Notes: generated by a model from the letters alone, not told the origin. Positions 15,487 through 25,868 are shown, counted from the first letter of the stretch. The stretch is 41,829 nt of DNA from Candidatus Anaplasma sp. TIGMIC (GCF_028204095.1 NZ_JAQLOH010000008.1:1-41829); one strand, 5' to 3'. Numbers and translations are program-made.

Positions 15487-16677
15487 CTAGTCTGTTATAA
15501 TAAGAGCGCGCCGTTGTCCGTCTTTCCATCTAATAATCACAGTATCGTTGGCTGATAGATCATTAGCAGAGCATATCTGGTTCCCATTTATATCGCAGAT
15601 AACCGTGTAGCCAACATTTAAGATGTTTTGTTGGTCATAGTAGTTCAAACGCTGTACCAACGCTTCGAGTTTCTGTCTCTTTTTCAACAGAATAACATGT
15701 AAGAGATGCCTTATCGTTTTGCGATACTCCGTCGTTAGCTGTCCCATGTGGAGTATTTTACTTCTCGTTTCTGCCAGTATTCCCTTAAATTTCAACAAAC
15801 GATTTTCATGAAGTTTGATTACGCGCTCACAAGAGTTTTTAGATCGTATTAGTTGATTTGAGATTCTTTCAACAAGCTTTCTCTTTTCAGGCAGAACAAT
15901 CTCTACTGCTGCGGTGGGTGTTGATGCTCGCACATCTGCCGCATAGTCTATTATCGTGTAGTCTGTCTCATGCCCAATAGCAGACACTACGGGTATTTTT
16001 GAAGCCGCAACTGCACGGGCAAGGTCTTCATCATTGAATGGCCATAGCTCCTCCAAACTTCCGCCACCGCGAGCCACAATAAGCACATCCGGAGGATCAG
16101 TTGAGTTATTGAACCCAGCTATTGCGTCGATGACCATGGAACTTGCCAGGAGGCCCTGTGTTTGTACTGGCCATATTACAACGTGCGAGGGAAATCTTTC
16201 CTCAATCCTGCTCAAAATGTCGCGGATAACTGCTCCTGTAGGTGATGTTATAACTCCGATTTTCATGGGCAGCATCGGAAGCTTTTTCTTACGTGCGGGG
16301 TCAAAAATTCCCTCACTTTCCAGCTTTTTTTTCCGCTCTGCAAGCATGGCTGCGAGCTTGCCCGGGCCAGCGAGAACCATGTCTGTGATAATGAGCTGAT
16401 AACGTGACTGATATATGCTTATATGTCCGGTACATACCACTTCCAGTCCATCGCAAAACTGCTCTTTTATTCGTGTGCCGTTCCAGCACACTGCGTTTAT
16501 TATGGAGTTGCTGTCTTTCAGCGTTAGATACACATGCCCTGAACTTGGCCGAGAGACACCACTGATCTCTCCGCGCACTTTGACGCAGTAAAACGTCTCA
16601 TGCAGTAACCTTTGGAGTACATCTGTAATTTGGGTAACGGTAAATTCCGGTACCGTGTCAGTAAAAAAGGATCTCAA
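15487..16677 (-). CDS. xseA: Exodeoxyribonuclease VII large subunit
   Basis: XseA with XseB forms exonuclease VII, which degrades single-stranded DNA to oligonucleotides in repair. This protein has 396 residues, slightly short for the family. The N-terminal OB-fold is seen in residues about 12-105 (VKVRGEISGVSRPSSGHVYLTLKD). The catalytic domain has KIGVITSPTGAVIRDILSR, VLIVARGGGSLEELWPFNDE, SAIGHETDYTI and DVRASTPTAAVE. A coiled-coil-like Lys/Arg-rich stretch covers about 255-330. The start overlaps the end of the zinc-ribbon gene by 20 bases, so the two are co-transcribed. xseB is not in the window. Confidence 0.95.
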   Translation of the reverse strand: MRSFFTDTVPEFTVTQITDVLQRLLHETFYCVKVRGEISGVSRPSSGHVYLTLKDSNSIINAVCWNGTRIKEQFCDGLEVVCTGHISIYQSRYQLIITDMVLAGPGKLAAMLAERKKKLESEGIFDPARKKKLPMLPMKIGVITSPTGAVIRDILSRIEERFPSHVVIWPVQTQGLLASSMVIDAIAGFNNSTDPPDVLIVARGGGSLEELWPFNDEDLARAVAASKIPVVSAIGHETDYTIIDYAADVRASTPTAAVEIVLPEKRKLVERISNQLIRSKNSCERVIKLHENRLLKFKGILAETRSKILHMGQLTTEYRKTIRHLLHVILLKKRQKLEALVQRLNYYDQQNILNVGYTVICDINGNQICSANDLSANDTVIIRWKDGQRRALIITD

Positions 16678-17296
16678 AAGCGTTACCTGTGCGCACCTTT
16701 ACAGTTTCGGCAGTGATGGGCACGTCCTCTAGCACTTGCTCGAAGTACAACTCTGAATTGCCCCGTATCAACCCGTACTTATCTACCGCAATTTTCTTCG
16801 AAAAAACACTGTTTTTATGTTTATCGTAGAAAGTAAAACGCACACCCGGTATGAAACTTTCCTCTTCAGAGGTATTAGTAATCACCCACTTCACGCTCAC
16901 CGTCATTTTGTCGTCAGGCTTTATACTCAGGACTTTTGCGTCTGATTCTAGCAACCTAACGTGAGAAGTATCGTATATTTCTGCAAGACGATAAATTCTT
17001 CTGACCTTGTACGGCACACTCTGTTGAAAGGAAGAGGAAAATAGGAACAACAAGGGAAGCATAATGATGATTTGTGGAATGGTATACTTCCAGAATCTTG
17101 TTTTTTTGTGAGCAGTGCCAGAGCCAGGCGGACCCTTCTTCACTCTTGCATGCTCAAATGTTACGCGTGGTTCCTCTGTCTTATATAGCCAGGTATTGTG
17201 ACAATTCGCACAAGTAACCTCTTTGCCCTGTTCGGGTATTTTCGTACTCGCAACACTGTACATAGCACCACAATTTGTACACACTACCCTGATCAT
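16658..17296 (-). CDS. Zinc-ribbon (MJ0042-type) membrane protein
   Basis: The protein has 212 residues from the ATG at 17296. An upstream in-frame start at 17341 would add 15 residues, but the zinc ribbon normally begins at the N-terminus: MIRVVCTNCGAMYSV, then VTCANCHNTW. The two CxxC pairs form the zinc-ribbon of the MJ0042 (zinc_ribbon_5) type common at the head of alphaproteobacterial membrane proteins. A Lys/Arg-rich linker precedes one helix at about residues 71-89 (IPQIIIMLPLLFLFSSS). The rest is a beta-rich domain that I place in the periplasm (VKWVITNTSEEESFIPGVRF). Related proteins are annotated only as hypothetical. It overlaps xseA by 20 bases and is transcribed away from mnmE. 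Confidence 0.8.
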   Translation of the reverse strand: MIRVVCTNCGAMYSVASTKIPEQGKEVTCANCHNTWLYKTEEPRVTFEHARVKKGPPGSGTAHKKTRFWKYTIPQIIIMLPLLFLFSSSFQQSVPYKVRRIYRLAEIYDTSHVRLLESDAKVLSIKPDDKMTVSVKWVITNTSEEESFIPGVRFTFYDKHKNSVFSKKIAVDKYGLIRGNSELYFEQVLEDVPITAETVKVRTGNAFEILFY

Positions 17297-17714
17297 TAAA
17301 GCTATAGGTAAAGGGAAACAACTGTAAAAAATATAAACCATAATTTAAAGAATGTCCATGACTTTGACCAATGTAACATGCCAAATAGTGGGCACTTTCG
17401 GGCATATTAGCGCATAAGATCACTAATGGATTTTTGCAAAAAATCAGAGCTTTAAGCCCACAATTCTATAACGTATAGAAAAAGGCGCGCCAGTAGCAGG
17501 TCCGTTCAGGCTTTAAGAATAGGTGCTTTTGTTTTTTAAGGTGATAATATTAGTTTAGCGGCGCTCTCCATTGTAGAGTTACGTTTCTCTTGTGAATATG
17601 AATACGCAGCCATAGTTGGGTGATATAACTTCGCGCAGGGGCTTTTGTGTGATATTCGGTAGTGCTGCATAACGCACAATGTGCTGTCGTTTGTTAAAAT
17701 TGGTAAAAATACTG
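17297..17714. other. Divergent intergenic region (418 bases), zinc-ribbon gene / mnmE
   Basis: Two genes start outward from this region, so it should hold two promoters. It is AT-rich and contains a perfect palindrome at 17464-17480, listed separately. I could not choose a -35/-10 pair with confidence. Confidence 0.5.
17464..17480. promoter_or_regulatory. Perfect 7-base inverted repeat, possible operator
   Basis: TTCTATA-ACG-TATAGAA is a perfect dyad with a 3-base centre between two divergent genes. It has the shape of a binding site for a dimeric regulator. No T-run follows, and no homologous copy was seen in the window. Confidence 0.3.
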
Positions 17715-19052
17715 ATGGTGGGAGAAAGAGAAGACACAATATTTGCGCTCTCAACGCCGCGTGGAAAGTCTGGAGTAGCAGTTATAAGGATATCTGGTAC
17801 CGGCGCGCTTGATGCTCTGAGGACTCTGGGCATATACGACGAGATTAGCCCCAGAATGGCTACATGTAAAATCTTACGCGACAGCTCGGGTCATCCCATA
17901 GATCAAGCAGTTGTTTTGTATTTTCCTGCCCCGGGAAGTTTTACAGGGGAGGATGTAATAGAACTGCAGGTACATGGCAGTATAGCGGTTATCCGGCGCC
18001 TATATGACATGCTTCACACGGTGATACGCATAGCAAACCCGGGTGAATTCTCTCTGCGAGCGTATTTGAACGGTAAAATTGACCTTACTATGGCTGAGGG
18101 CATATCAGACCTTATCAATGCAGAAACGGAGGCTCAGCTGCGACAAGCGGTGGCGCAGTCTACTGGCAGTTTGAAGCGGCAATACTCGTCATGGCGAAAC
18201 ATGCTGATAGATATAATATCATCTTTGGAAGCATGTATAGACTTCCCTGAGGATGTGGATTCAAGCAAAGTATTAGGAGGCATATATGGGGGCATATCCC
18301 AGTTTCGTGAGAACCTAGCACTGTACCTTGACGATAATCATCGCGGAGAAATACTACGTAACGGAATACGTGTTGTTATTCTAGGAGAACCGAACGCTGG
18401 CAAGTCTACACTGTTCAACAGTTTGGCGCGAAGGAATGCTGCTATAGTGTCGGCACAGCCTGGAACGACTCGCGATGTGCTGGAAGTCGCGATAGATATC
18501 GATGGATACCCCTTTGTTATTGTCGATACCGCAGGTATACGAGATAGTTCTGACTCAATAGAGCAGGAGGGCATAAGACGTGCTTTGAATGCTGCGGAGC
18601 ACGCAGATGTTAAGATAGTCATGTGCCCATACGGAACGGTGTTCCAGGAAAGTATAGACGCGATTAGTAGCCCGCACGATGAGAGAACAGTTTGGGTTCT
18701 CAGTAAGGCGGATAACAGCAGTGAGAGTGGACCGGTCATGCTACATGGCAGAAAATTTCACCCCATTTCAGTACATCGCGATATTGGTGTCAGTACACTG
18801 CTGCAACTTATTAAAGAGAAGTCGGAGAATAGTTTTCCTGGCACTGAGGACGTATGTATAACCTCTCATAGGCATAGAAGCCATCTGCAAAAGGCTCTAC
18901 AGTTTCTCTCAGCTATAACGCACGATATGCCGGTGGAAATTCTTGCAGAGCATCTCAGACTCGCATCACAAGAGATCGGCAGGGTCACGGGAGTAGTATA
19001 TGGGGACGATATTCTGAACGATATCTTCAGCAAGTTCTGCATAGGTAAGTAA
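17715..19052 (+). CDS. mnmE: tRNA modification GTPase MnmE (TrmE)
   Basis: MnmE with MnmG installs the carboxymethylaminomethyl group on wobble uridine 34 of several tRNAs. The protein has 445 residues from the ATG at 17715; further upstream codons in frame do not look coded. The N-terminal folate-binding domain reads REDTIFALSTPRGKSGVAVI, with FTGEDVIELQVHG at about 88-100. The G domain follows: GEPNAGKS (G1, about 224-231), TTRD (G2), DTAG (G3) and SKAD in place of the usual NKxD (G4). The C-terminal end FCIGK carries the conserved catalytic Cys. All parts needed for function are present. The gene stands alone on its strand here. Confidence 0.95.
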   Translation: MVGEREDTIFALSTPRGKSGVAVIRISGTGALDALRTLGIYDEISPRMATCKILRDSSGHPIDQAVVLYFPAPGSFTGEDVIELQVHGSIAVIRRLYDMLHTVIRIANPGEFSLRAYLNGKIDLTMAEGISDLINAETEAQLRQAVAQSTGSLKRQYSSWRNMLIDIISSLEACIDFPEDVDSSKVLGGIYGGISQFRENLALYLDDNHRGEILRNGIRVVILGEPNAGKSTLFNSLARRNAAIVSAQPGTTRDVLEVAIDIDGYPFVIVDTAGIRDSSDSIEQEGIRRALNAAEHADVKIVMCPYGTVFQESIDAISSPHDERTVWVLSKADNSSESGPVMLHGRKFHPISVHRDIGVSTLLQLIKEKSENSFPGTEDVCITSHRHRSHLQKALQFLSAITHDMPVEILAEHLRLASQEIGRVTGVVYGDDILNDIFSKFCIGK

Positions 19053-20316
19053 GGAGCCGAGTAAAAATTACGCAGAAGACAGATTCTTACAGTTTTTATG
19101 GGAGAAATAACCAGCACAAGTGGACACGCGGCGTACCGTGTGTAGTGCGAAAAACTACATGTTGAATTGAAACGGAGCCGCTACACGGGGAAACAGAATA
19201 ATATCTGCTAGACTATTACCGAATACTGGATAGGAACACGAAGTTATGAACCCGGCAAGCCATGGGGAATCTTTGGCGCAATGACAAAACCCGGTGCGTT
19301 GTGTGAGGCATAGGTAGAAAATGCGTTTAGAGGTCCGCGTGACCATTTTTGAGGTTATCTTGCATTGTGTGCTGAAAACATCAGAGGATTACAAATAGTC
19401 CAACTGGACAAATAACCTCACAAGTGACCGCCATGTCTGTCCAGCTAATACAATATCCAAGGACGGCTATGGAAGAACATAGCAAACAGATCTCATGTAG
19501 GTATCAAGTGGTAGGATTGTATGCAAAACTCTTACAATATTCACGATGCATGCGTGCGTGGCCCGGTGGAGTTTGGACTCCAAAATTGGGATAGCCACAC
19601 TGATGTATTTATCGCTAATTAGCATGTGGATGCCTATGCGTACTGCGCTGTGGTTTGTCAGGATATGCATTGCAAGCCATGCGAAAAGCATTGGGCAGTG
19701 CGATGGAGTATGGTAGCAAATCTTTTTTCGTGATCTATCCATGATAAAGAGTATGTTCTATAAAACGCAGTGGAATGGGATCCGAGCAATGCTCTGGACT
19801 ACATAGGTGTTGTGTAGTGAAACTACATGAAAGACTCCCTGCATAGACGAATTTTGGCGCAGTAGCAAAGGTTGGTTTTGGAACCATCGGTGGAGAATGT
19901 GGGCCTAGTTCCAGATCATGTGTATTTGCTAAAGCATCAGGAATCGGGATTCTGCGGAGCCATATGCGCAGGAAAACCTCCACAGGTGGTTGGTGCGTTA
20001 CTTTTGGACGAGTTATGCTGCGGTGCAGCTGCCGCTAGCAAGATGTTGCCTATAGGCTAGCCGGAACACCTGTATTGGTAGCCCGGGATAGAGATATTGG
20101 AAATCGCGTACGTAGCGGTAACACCTTTGACGATGTCTACGGTGAGTTAGGTGGAGAATCCTGCGCAGGGCAGGACTTGGCACGTTGTTGTATGATGCAG
20201 AGAACACATGACACATGCTTGTAGTGACAATAGGAACCAGTGATCGACAGTGTCGGAATCACTGCGGTAATGACCGTGTGACAGTACAATGTCCTACGGC
20301 AGAGCAGTATTGGACC
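19053..20316. other. Gap of 1264 bases
   Basis: I find no intact gene. Near 19872-20225 two different frames give protein-like stretches (ending GALLLDELCCGAA, and later RLAGTPVLVARDRDIGNRV followed by TFDDVYGELGGE), broken by stops. This could be a worn gene, but I do not recognise it. Confidence 0.4.
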
Positions 20317-20859
20317 CTAGGTCTTACTAGAAGCAGCTAGGCCTTCTACAAAGTCCACGATTGTAGGCACGCTGGCCATTTTTCCTAATCCTGCCTCTCC
20401 ACAAGCTAACACACCCCACTCGGGCTCGATTATGTGTACGTTATCCTGCTTTAATATTTCCAAATTGCGAGCCATAGGATTTGAATTCCACATCACAGTA
20501 TTCATTGCTGGTGCCATGATTACGGGCTTATTGGCGGCCATCAATATGGTTGTTGGCAAATCATCACAAATTCCGTGGGCAACCTTGCCTATTATATTCG
20601 CGCTGGCAGGCGCTACCAGTATCAGGTCGACATTTCGTGATAGGGAAATGTGCTTCATGTTTTCGTTTTCTTCGAACGCGTCTTGCTCTGTGTATGTGTG
20701 TGTTCCAGATAACGCAGAAACCGATAGCGGAGTAATAAATCTTTCGCCGCTACTGCTTAGTACGCAGTGCAAATTGTATTTTCTTCTTTTCAACTCTCTG
20801 ATAACTTCAAGTGATTTATATGCAGCAACGCTTCCTGTTATTATGATTAGTACATCCAT
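20317..20859 (-). CDS. coaC: Phosphopantothenoylcysteine decarboxylase (single-domain CoaC)
   Basis: This flavoprotein converts phosphopantothenoylcysteine to phosphopantetheine in coenzyme A synthesis. With the ATG at 20859 it has 180 residues and starts MDVLIIITGSVAAYKS, the FMN-binding N-terminus. The active-site His lies in KHISLS, followed by VAPASANIIGKVAHGICDDL, then PAMNTVMW and the ACGEAGLGKM clamp with its Cys. Most bacteria have a two-domain CoaBC; here the synthetase (CoaB) part is absent, so CoaB must be a separate gene outside the window. The start is 9 bases from the divergent recG start. Confidence 0.9.
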   Translation of the reverse strand: MDVLIIITGSVAAYKSLEVIRELKRRKYNLHCVLSSSGERFITPLSVSALSGTHTYTEQDAFEENENMKHISLSRNVDLILVAPASANIIGKVAHGICDDLPTTILMAANKPVIMAPAMNTVMWNSNPMARNLEILKQDNVHIIEPEWGVLACGEAGLGKMASVPTIVDFVEGLAASSKT

Positions 20860-20868
20860 GCCTGTCCT

Positions 20869-22998
20869 ATGATAGAAACACAAAGCCCATCAACCCACGT
20901 AGAACAGTCTGAGAAAGCAAAGAAAACTGTAAAACGCCCCTCAGAAGTTCCTGGGATGTTTTCCAGCATATACGATATGCAAGGCGTGGACAACGAGAAG
21001 GGCACATTGTTGGAAAAATTATGCGGTGGCTCACGGATAGTGGATTTACTTTTGTATGCCCCGCACAGTTATGTGGACCGGCGCAACACCCAGATTTCAG
21101 AACTATCCGCGCGGGGGAGCGTGGTAGGTAATACAGTAACATTTGTGGCTGTGGTAAAAAAACATGTAGCACCACACAAGATAAAACGTACAAGAAATGT
21201 CCCATACAAGGTTCTTTTGGCTACTGAGATAGGTGAGGTGTGGCTGATATTTTTTAATTACTCACGACAATACTTAGAGAATGTTCTGGTTGTTGACAAA
21301 CCATGCGTTATCAGTGGAAAGCTGGAAGTGCATAGAGGCGTGATGCAGATAACGCATCCAGACTATTGTACCAGTAACCTCAGAAAACTTACTGAGATCT
21401 GCGACACGTTAGAGCCCGTGTATTCGGTCACTAAAGGGATACACTCAAGATTGGTGCATAAGTTTATTAAAGTTGCCCTAAAGTCTCTACAGGCACAGTA
21501 TGAATGGCTGCCCAGTGACTTAATATGTGAGCATTCTTGGTACAGTTGGCAGGAAAGCGTTTGCAAAATCCATGTGCCTAGTGATCTAGACGAAGTACAG
21601 AGAAGTAAAGGAAGGCTATCCTATGATGAGCTGTTGAGTTACCATGCAGCAATATATTTTGCCCGTCAGTACGGCAGAAAGCAGGGTATCGCAATAAATG
21701 TTAGGGGCTTATACCGGCAGCAAGTTCTAACAAAGCTCGGTTTTGAACTAACAGAGGGACAACAAGCCGCCATTGAAGATATCACCGCAGACCAGACTTC
21801 AGATAAGCAAATGGCTAAACTGCTGCAGGGGGATGTCGGAAGCGGAAAAACGGTTGTTGCGCTTTTTGCTCTACTAAACGTTATAGAAGATAAGGGCCAA
21901 GTGGCATTTATGGTGCCTACGGAAATATTGGCCGAGCAGCATTGTTCATGGATTCAGTCGCTTTTGGCCGATCTAGATATACACATTGAGCTCCTTACCG
22001 GCAGGTCTAAGAATAAAGAGTCAGTCATTGCGCGTCTGTCATCGGGGGAGATTAACGTTATCATAGGGACTCATGCGTTATTTCAGGAGTCGGTAAAATT
22101 CCATAATCTTCGCCTTGTCATCATAGACGAACAGCAGAGATTTGGGGTTATGCAACGGATGAAACTGATAGAAAAGGGCGAATCCGCGGATGTTTTGTTC
22201 ATTACGGCAACCCCCATACCCAGAACATTGGAGCAAATATTATACGGAAATATGGACAGGGTGACTCTGACAGATAAGCCAAAGTGTCGGTTACCTGTGA
22301 AGACTAGCGTAGTAAAGGTAAGCCGCATTGATGATGTGTGCATGAGGCTAAAGAACATGATAGCACAGGGACATAAGGCGTATTGGATCTGCCCATATAT
22401 CGAGGGGTCAGAGGGCAGTGATATTGCTTCTGTTGAAGACAGATTTGCTTCTTTGAAACATATCTTTGGAGATATAGTTGGTATATCACACGGTGCAATG
22501 CCGCAATCGAGCAATGATTCGGCCATGCGTGCTTTTTATTCAGGTAATCTTAAGTTGTTGGTAGCAACCTCTATCATTGAAGTTGGGGTCAACGTTCCGG
22601 ACGCGACCATCATTGTGATAGAGAACCCAGAAAGGTTTGGTTTGTCACAGCTACATCAACTGCGTGGCCGCGTTGGTAGAGGAAATCAGCAATCATTTTG
22701 TATTCTACTCCATGGGCCGGTAAGCAAGATTGCATATAGGAAGCTTATTACCCTAAGAGATTCTCAAGATGGATTTTACATAGCAGAGCAGGATCTAATA
22801 CTGCGTGGAGGTGGCGACATGTTAGGTTGTAGGCAGTCAGGTGTTATTGCGTTCAAATTCGCTGATCCCTGCGATTTAAGCACAATGGTGCGGGCGCATG
22901 CGGATGCTCACAATATGGTAAAAACAGAAGATGGACGCAAGCTGGCATATCGCCTTACGCAGATATTTGGATACTCGCTCCCATATATAAACTACTGA
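20869..22998 (+). CDS. recG: ATP-dependent DNA helicase RecG
   Basis: RecG reverses stalled replication forks and processes recombination branches. The frame gives 709 residues, but the first 29 (MIETQSPSTH..., polar) precede the conserved wedge region; an ATG at 20956 would give 680 residues, nearer the usual size. The wedge domain includes LLLYAPHSYVDRRN. The helicase motor has LTEGQQAAIEDI, Walker A LLQGDVGSGKTVVA (about 321-334), MVPTEILAEQH, the DEQQ box in VIIDEQQRFGV, and TATPIPRTL. The second RecA-like domain shows ATSIIEVGVNVPDA and QLRGRVGRG, and the C-terminal wedge contact has DLILRGGGDMLGCRQSG. All motifs look intact. It diverges from coaC. Confidence 0.95.
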   Translation: MIETQSPSTHVEQSEKAKKTVKRPSEVPGMFSSIYDMQGVDNEKGTLLEKLCGGSRIVDLLLYAPHSYVDRRNTQISELSARGSVVGNTVTFVAVVKKHVAPHKIKRTRNVPYKVLLATEIGEVWLIFFNYSRQYLENVLVVDKPCVISGKLEVHRGVMQITHPDYCTSNLRKLTEICDTLEPVYSVTKGIHSRLVHKFIKVALKSLQAQYEWLPSDLICEHSWYSWQESVCKIHVPSDLDEVQRSKGRLSYDELLSYHAAIYFARQYGRKQGIAINVRGLYRQQVLTKLGFELTEGQQAAIEDITADQTSDKQMAKLLQGDVGSGKTVVALFALLNVIEDKGQVAFMVPTEILAEQHCSWIQSLLADLDIHIELLTGRSKNKESVIARLSSGEINVIIGTHALFQESVKFHNLRLVIIDEQQRFGVMQRMKLIEKGESADVLFITATPIPRTLEQILYGNMDRVTLTDKPKCRLPVKTSVVKVSRIDDVCMRLKNMIAQGHKAYWICPYIEGSEGSDIASVEDRFASLKHIFGDIVGISHGAMPQSSNDSAMRAFYSGNLKLLVATSIIEVGVNVPDATIIVIENPERFGLSQLHQLRGRVGRGNQQSFCILLHGPVSKIAYRKLITLRDSQDGFYIAEQDLILRGGGDMLGCRQSGVIAFKFADPCDLSTMVRAHADAHNMVKTEDGRKLAYRLTQIFGYSLPYINY

Positions 22999-23678
22999 TA
23001 CGTAAAACATGTAAACTTCTGCCAACGCTACTATAAGACCATGTTTTGTGTGAATACGATTTTGGAACATGCTTGAGACTTTTTGCATATGTGTCCTGGC
23101 ATTGTCAGCGGATGCTACGGTAAAAACTTTGGAGGGTTAGGTGGTGGAATTAGCCTCTGCCGCGTATTCCTGTCGCTTGTGCTGCAGATACGTTCCGTTA
23201 TGGTTTCCAAGTCTACTGACCCATTTAGTCTTGTCATGTGTGTATGCAATTTTGACATGTATTGAGCAACAACCACCGAAGTGCAAACATGTTTGTAGCA
23301 ACCGCTCATGGGATGAAACTGGAAAATTTCCTATGTTTGTATGGCAACTTTTGCCGTACCTGTACTGAACACTGCTGCTTTCTGGAGCATGTATGAAGTA
23401 GATGGGCCAATATGGTTACCCACGCTATGTACGGTCCGTGTGGTGTACTGTGTACTTTTATCACCTAGCGTTTGGCCCCATCACGGCGTTACCATAGCTG
23501 GTGTTTTCTTTAAAAGACTTGTGATCGTAGCTCTCGTGCGCAGGTGCTGCCAGGGCCACCACGTGCCCACGTATTTTTTACTGTTATGCTCTAGTACTTC
23601 CGTATCGGGAAGCTGAGATTGCACAGTGCGTCAAAGTATGAATAATGTAAAGATCTTCTGGAGTTGCACGGAGCCGTC
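22999..23678. other. Gap of 680 bases
   Basis: Several short open frames cross this region on both strands, rich in Cys and Trp and without ribosome sites. I see nothing that I can support as a gene or RNA. Confidence 0.45.
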
Positions 23679-24617
23679 ATGAAAAGAGTTGTAGTGTTTG
23701 GTGGAAGTGGGTTTGTAGGCAAGTATCTAGTGTGTGAACTAGTGGCGCGTAAGTACTGTGTGAGCGTTTATACCCGTGACCAAAGAAAGGCTTCGGATCT
23801 CAAACTATTTGGTCACCTAGGCCAGGTTGATACCATCGTGGGCAAACTTTCAAATACCCGGTTAATAGAAAAGCTCGTTACAGAGAGCGATATTGTTGTA
23901 AATCTTGTGGGTACGATCAGTGAGCCACGCTCTTCGATTATGAAATACCTTCACGTACTGTTTCCTGGCTATTTGGCACAGCTTGCTGAAAAACACGGCA
24001 AGATGCTTGTGCATTTTTCCGCAATGGGGTCAGACGTTGCTGTGAGCTCAACGTATGCGATGAGTAAACTGCAAGGTGAGCAGCTCATTAATGACACGCA
24101 TCAAGGCGCAATAATAGTACGGCCGAATCTGATTTTTGGAGTTGAAGACAATTTCTTTAACAAGTTCGCAAACATCGCACGTATAACTCCGGTGATGCCT
24201 GTTTTGGGCGGGGGTAAAAATTTGCTGCAGCCTGTGCATGTCGGAGATGTCGTAGACCTCGTGGTGGATTTGATCGCAAAGAACGAGCAAGGTACGTATG
24301 AAATATGCGGCCCTCATGTGTACTCTTTTAAAGAGCTTATGGAGTTTATACTGGAAAGTACGTGCAGAAAAAAAACCCTTTTGCCTATTCCGTTTTTTAT
24401 CGCTAAAAGCTGTGCGTTTTTGTTGGAGAGAAAGCTAGTTTCACTGCTAACACATCCAGTAACGGGCAATAATGAGCCTATTGTTACCCGAGATCAGATA
24501 GAACTTATGAAATACGATATCATCGCAAAGGATAACGCAAACACTGTAAAAGGCAGTGGTACAATAGAACATATAGTTCCAGAGTATCTTGCTGTGTATA
24601 GGAATGCAGAGAATTGA
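23679..24617 (+). CDS. Complex I NDUFA9-like / NAD-dependent epimerase family protein
   Basis: This is a short-chain dehydrogenase-type protein of the extended family, closest to mitochondrial complex I subunit NDUFA9. It has 312 residues from the ATG at 23679 (a TTG at 23664 would add five). The nucleotide loop GGSGFVGKYL sits at residues about 8-17. The region VVNLVGTISEP follows, then HFSAMGSDVAVSSTYAMSKLQGEQ; the YxxxK is kept in a displaced form. VRPNLIFGVEDNFFNKFA and a conserved LQPVHVGDVVDLV are typical for the NDUFA9 group, which in alphaproteobacteria is annotated as complex I NDUFA9 subunit family. The substrate is unknown. It stands alone between two long gaps. Confidence 0.85.
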   Translation: MKRVVVFGGSGFVGKYLVCELVARKYCVSVYTRDQRKASDLKLFGHLGQVDTIVGKLSNTRLIEKLVTESDIVVNLVGTISEPRSSIMKYLHVLFPGYLAQLAEKHGKMLVHFSAMGSDVAVSSTYAMSKLQGEQLINDTHQGAIIVRPNLIFGVEDNFFNKFANIARITPVMPVLGGGKNLLQPVHVGDVVDLVVDLIAKNEQGTYEICGPHVYSFKELMEFILESTCRKKTLLPIPFFIAKSCAFLLERKLVSLLTHPVTGNNEPIVTRDQIELMKYDIIAKDNANTVKGSGTIEHIVPEYLAVYRNAEN

Positions 24618-25868
24618 AAAAGGCCCCATTTATGGCATTACCACCACCAATCTGTGACGCATCTTACTGGGGATATGGGGGCTGTCCTCGTATCCGCTAA
24701 TACTTCTGGGAGAGTATATGGGAGGGGAATCCTAACAGACGCAAATGACATACATCTTCGAGATTCTGCAGGTATTAGGTGTTGTTGGATATTGCTAACA
24801 GCGTGGCATGGCGCGTTAAAATCTGTAGTTTAGTTATTACAGAAAGTGGTGTGAGTGGTTCGCTTTTTCAGGTCTACAGTAGCCTGAAGTAGTACAACCT
24901 TATAAAAGATAGCCAATGTTGCGCACTTTGAATATATATATATATCAAGCATGACGCTTGAAGATAAAACAACATTGTGGGTATGGCCTCTTGCTTGTAA
25001 GGAGCTGTATACTGTAGGCGTGTGTTTGAGATGTGGCTACCTACAAGGACTGCAGAAGAACTGAAAAGAGCGCTATAAATTTACGGATCTATGGGCACGC
25101 TATGCAGTAAAGCTTATAAACCTCAGCCTCGTAGTGCCTATGTAGGTGTGCAGTTTTCTGACATATAAGTGTTTGGTTTTGGTGAGAAAACATAGCTGAG
25201 GGTCCTATTTTATTTAGCGCAGATATGAGGTGGATACAAAACTTCGGCTGTGACGCCCAGTAATTGATGTACAAATGTAAATATGAAATCTTCCAACGGA
25301 GCGCGCAGATAGTCTGACAAATGCTTGTAGCAGCGAACTTTAGGATTTGATCGTTGCACATTCTAAGACCAAAACATAGCTTGATCTTTATTTTCTCTGC
25401 CTCTTTTGTCTCGAGAGTATCTGTCGACTTTTTGGCCAGTACGCTTGGTGGGGCACGATTATTGTCAAAAGTTACCGTAAAAACTGGTGGTAGTGTTATG
25501 GCACTTGCGTGCTGGTGTGTGCAGCACTAGGTCTTGTGGCGGGGTTTGCTGCGAGAGGCGTAATGTTGAATTAATCGAAGGTTCAAGGCTGGAGCGCCAG
25601 TTATGCCTTGCTTGGGACACTTAGTTTGTTATGAATTGAAGGAGTACCTAACACTGGCAATAGTGTCATTACTGAGGTACATGCATGAGGTAGAGAGGGT
25701 TTGTATATTGCTTACTTCACGACATACAAGGGTTTACCCCTGTAACAAGGTACCAGTTTGTATGTCTCGGTCTTATGTATAACTCTGCCTGGGTGAATAC
25801 AAATACATTGTTAGTGCAGATGACATGTATAATTAGTGTCCATGCTGAAGGATATGGCATGTGCCGTG
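24618..25868. other. Gap of 1251 bases
   Basis: I find no intact gene. A short alternating TA run is at 24932-24944, followed by a 6-base-stem hairpin (24945-24961, TCAAGC and GCTTGA). The rest looks non-coding. Confidence 0.45.

Noticed and set aside
24932-24961. TA run plus 6-base-stem hairpin as a promoter or terminator
   Set aside because: It is far from any gene start, has no T-run, and alternating TA of this length is common by chance in AT-rich gaps.
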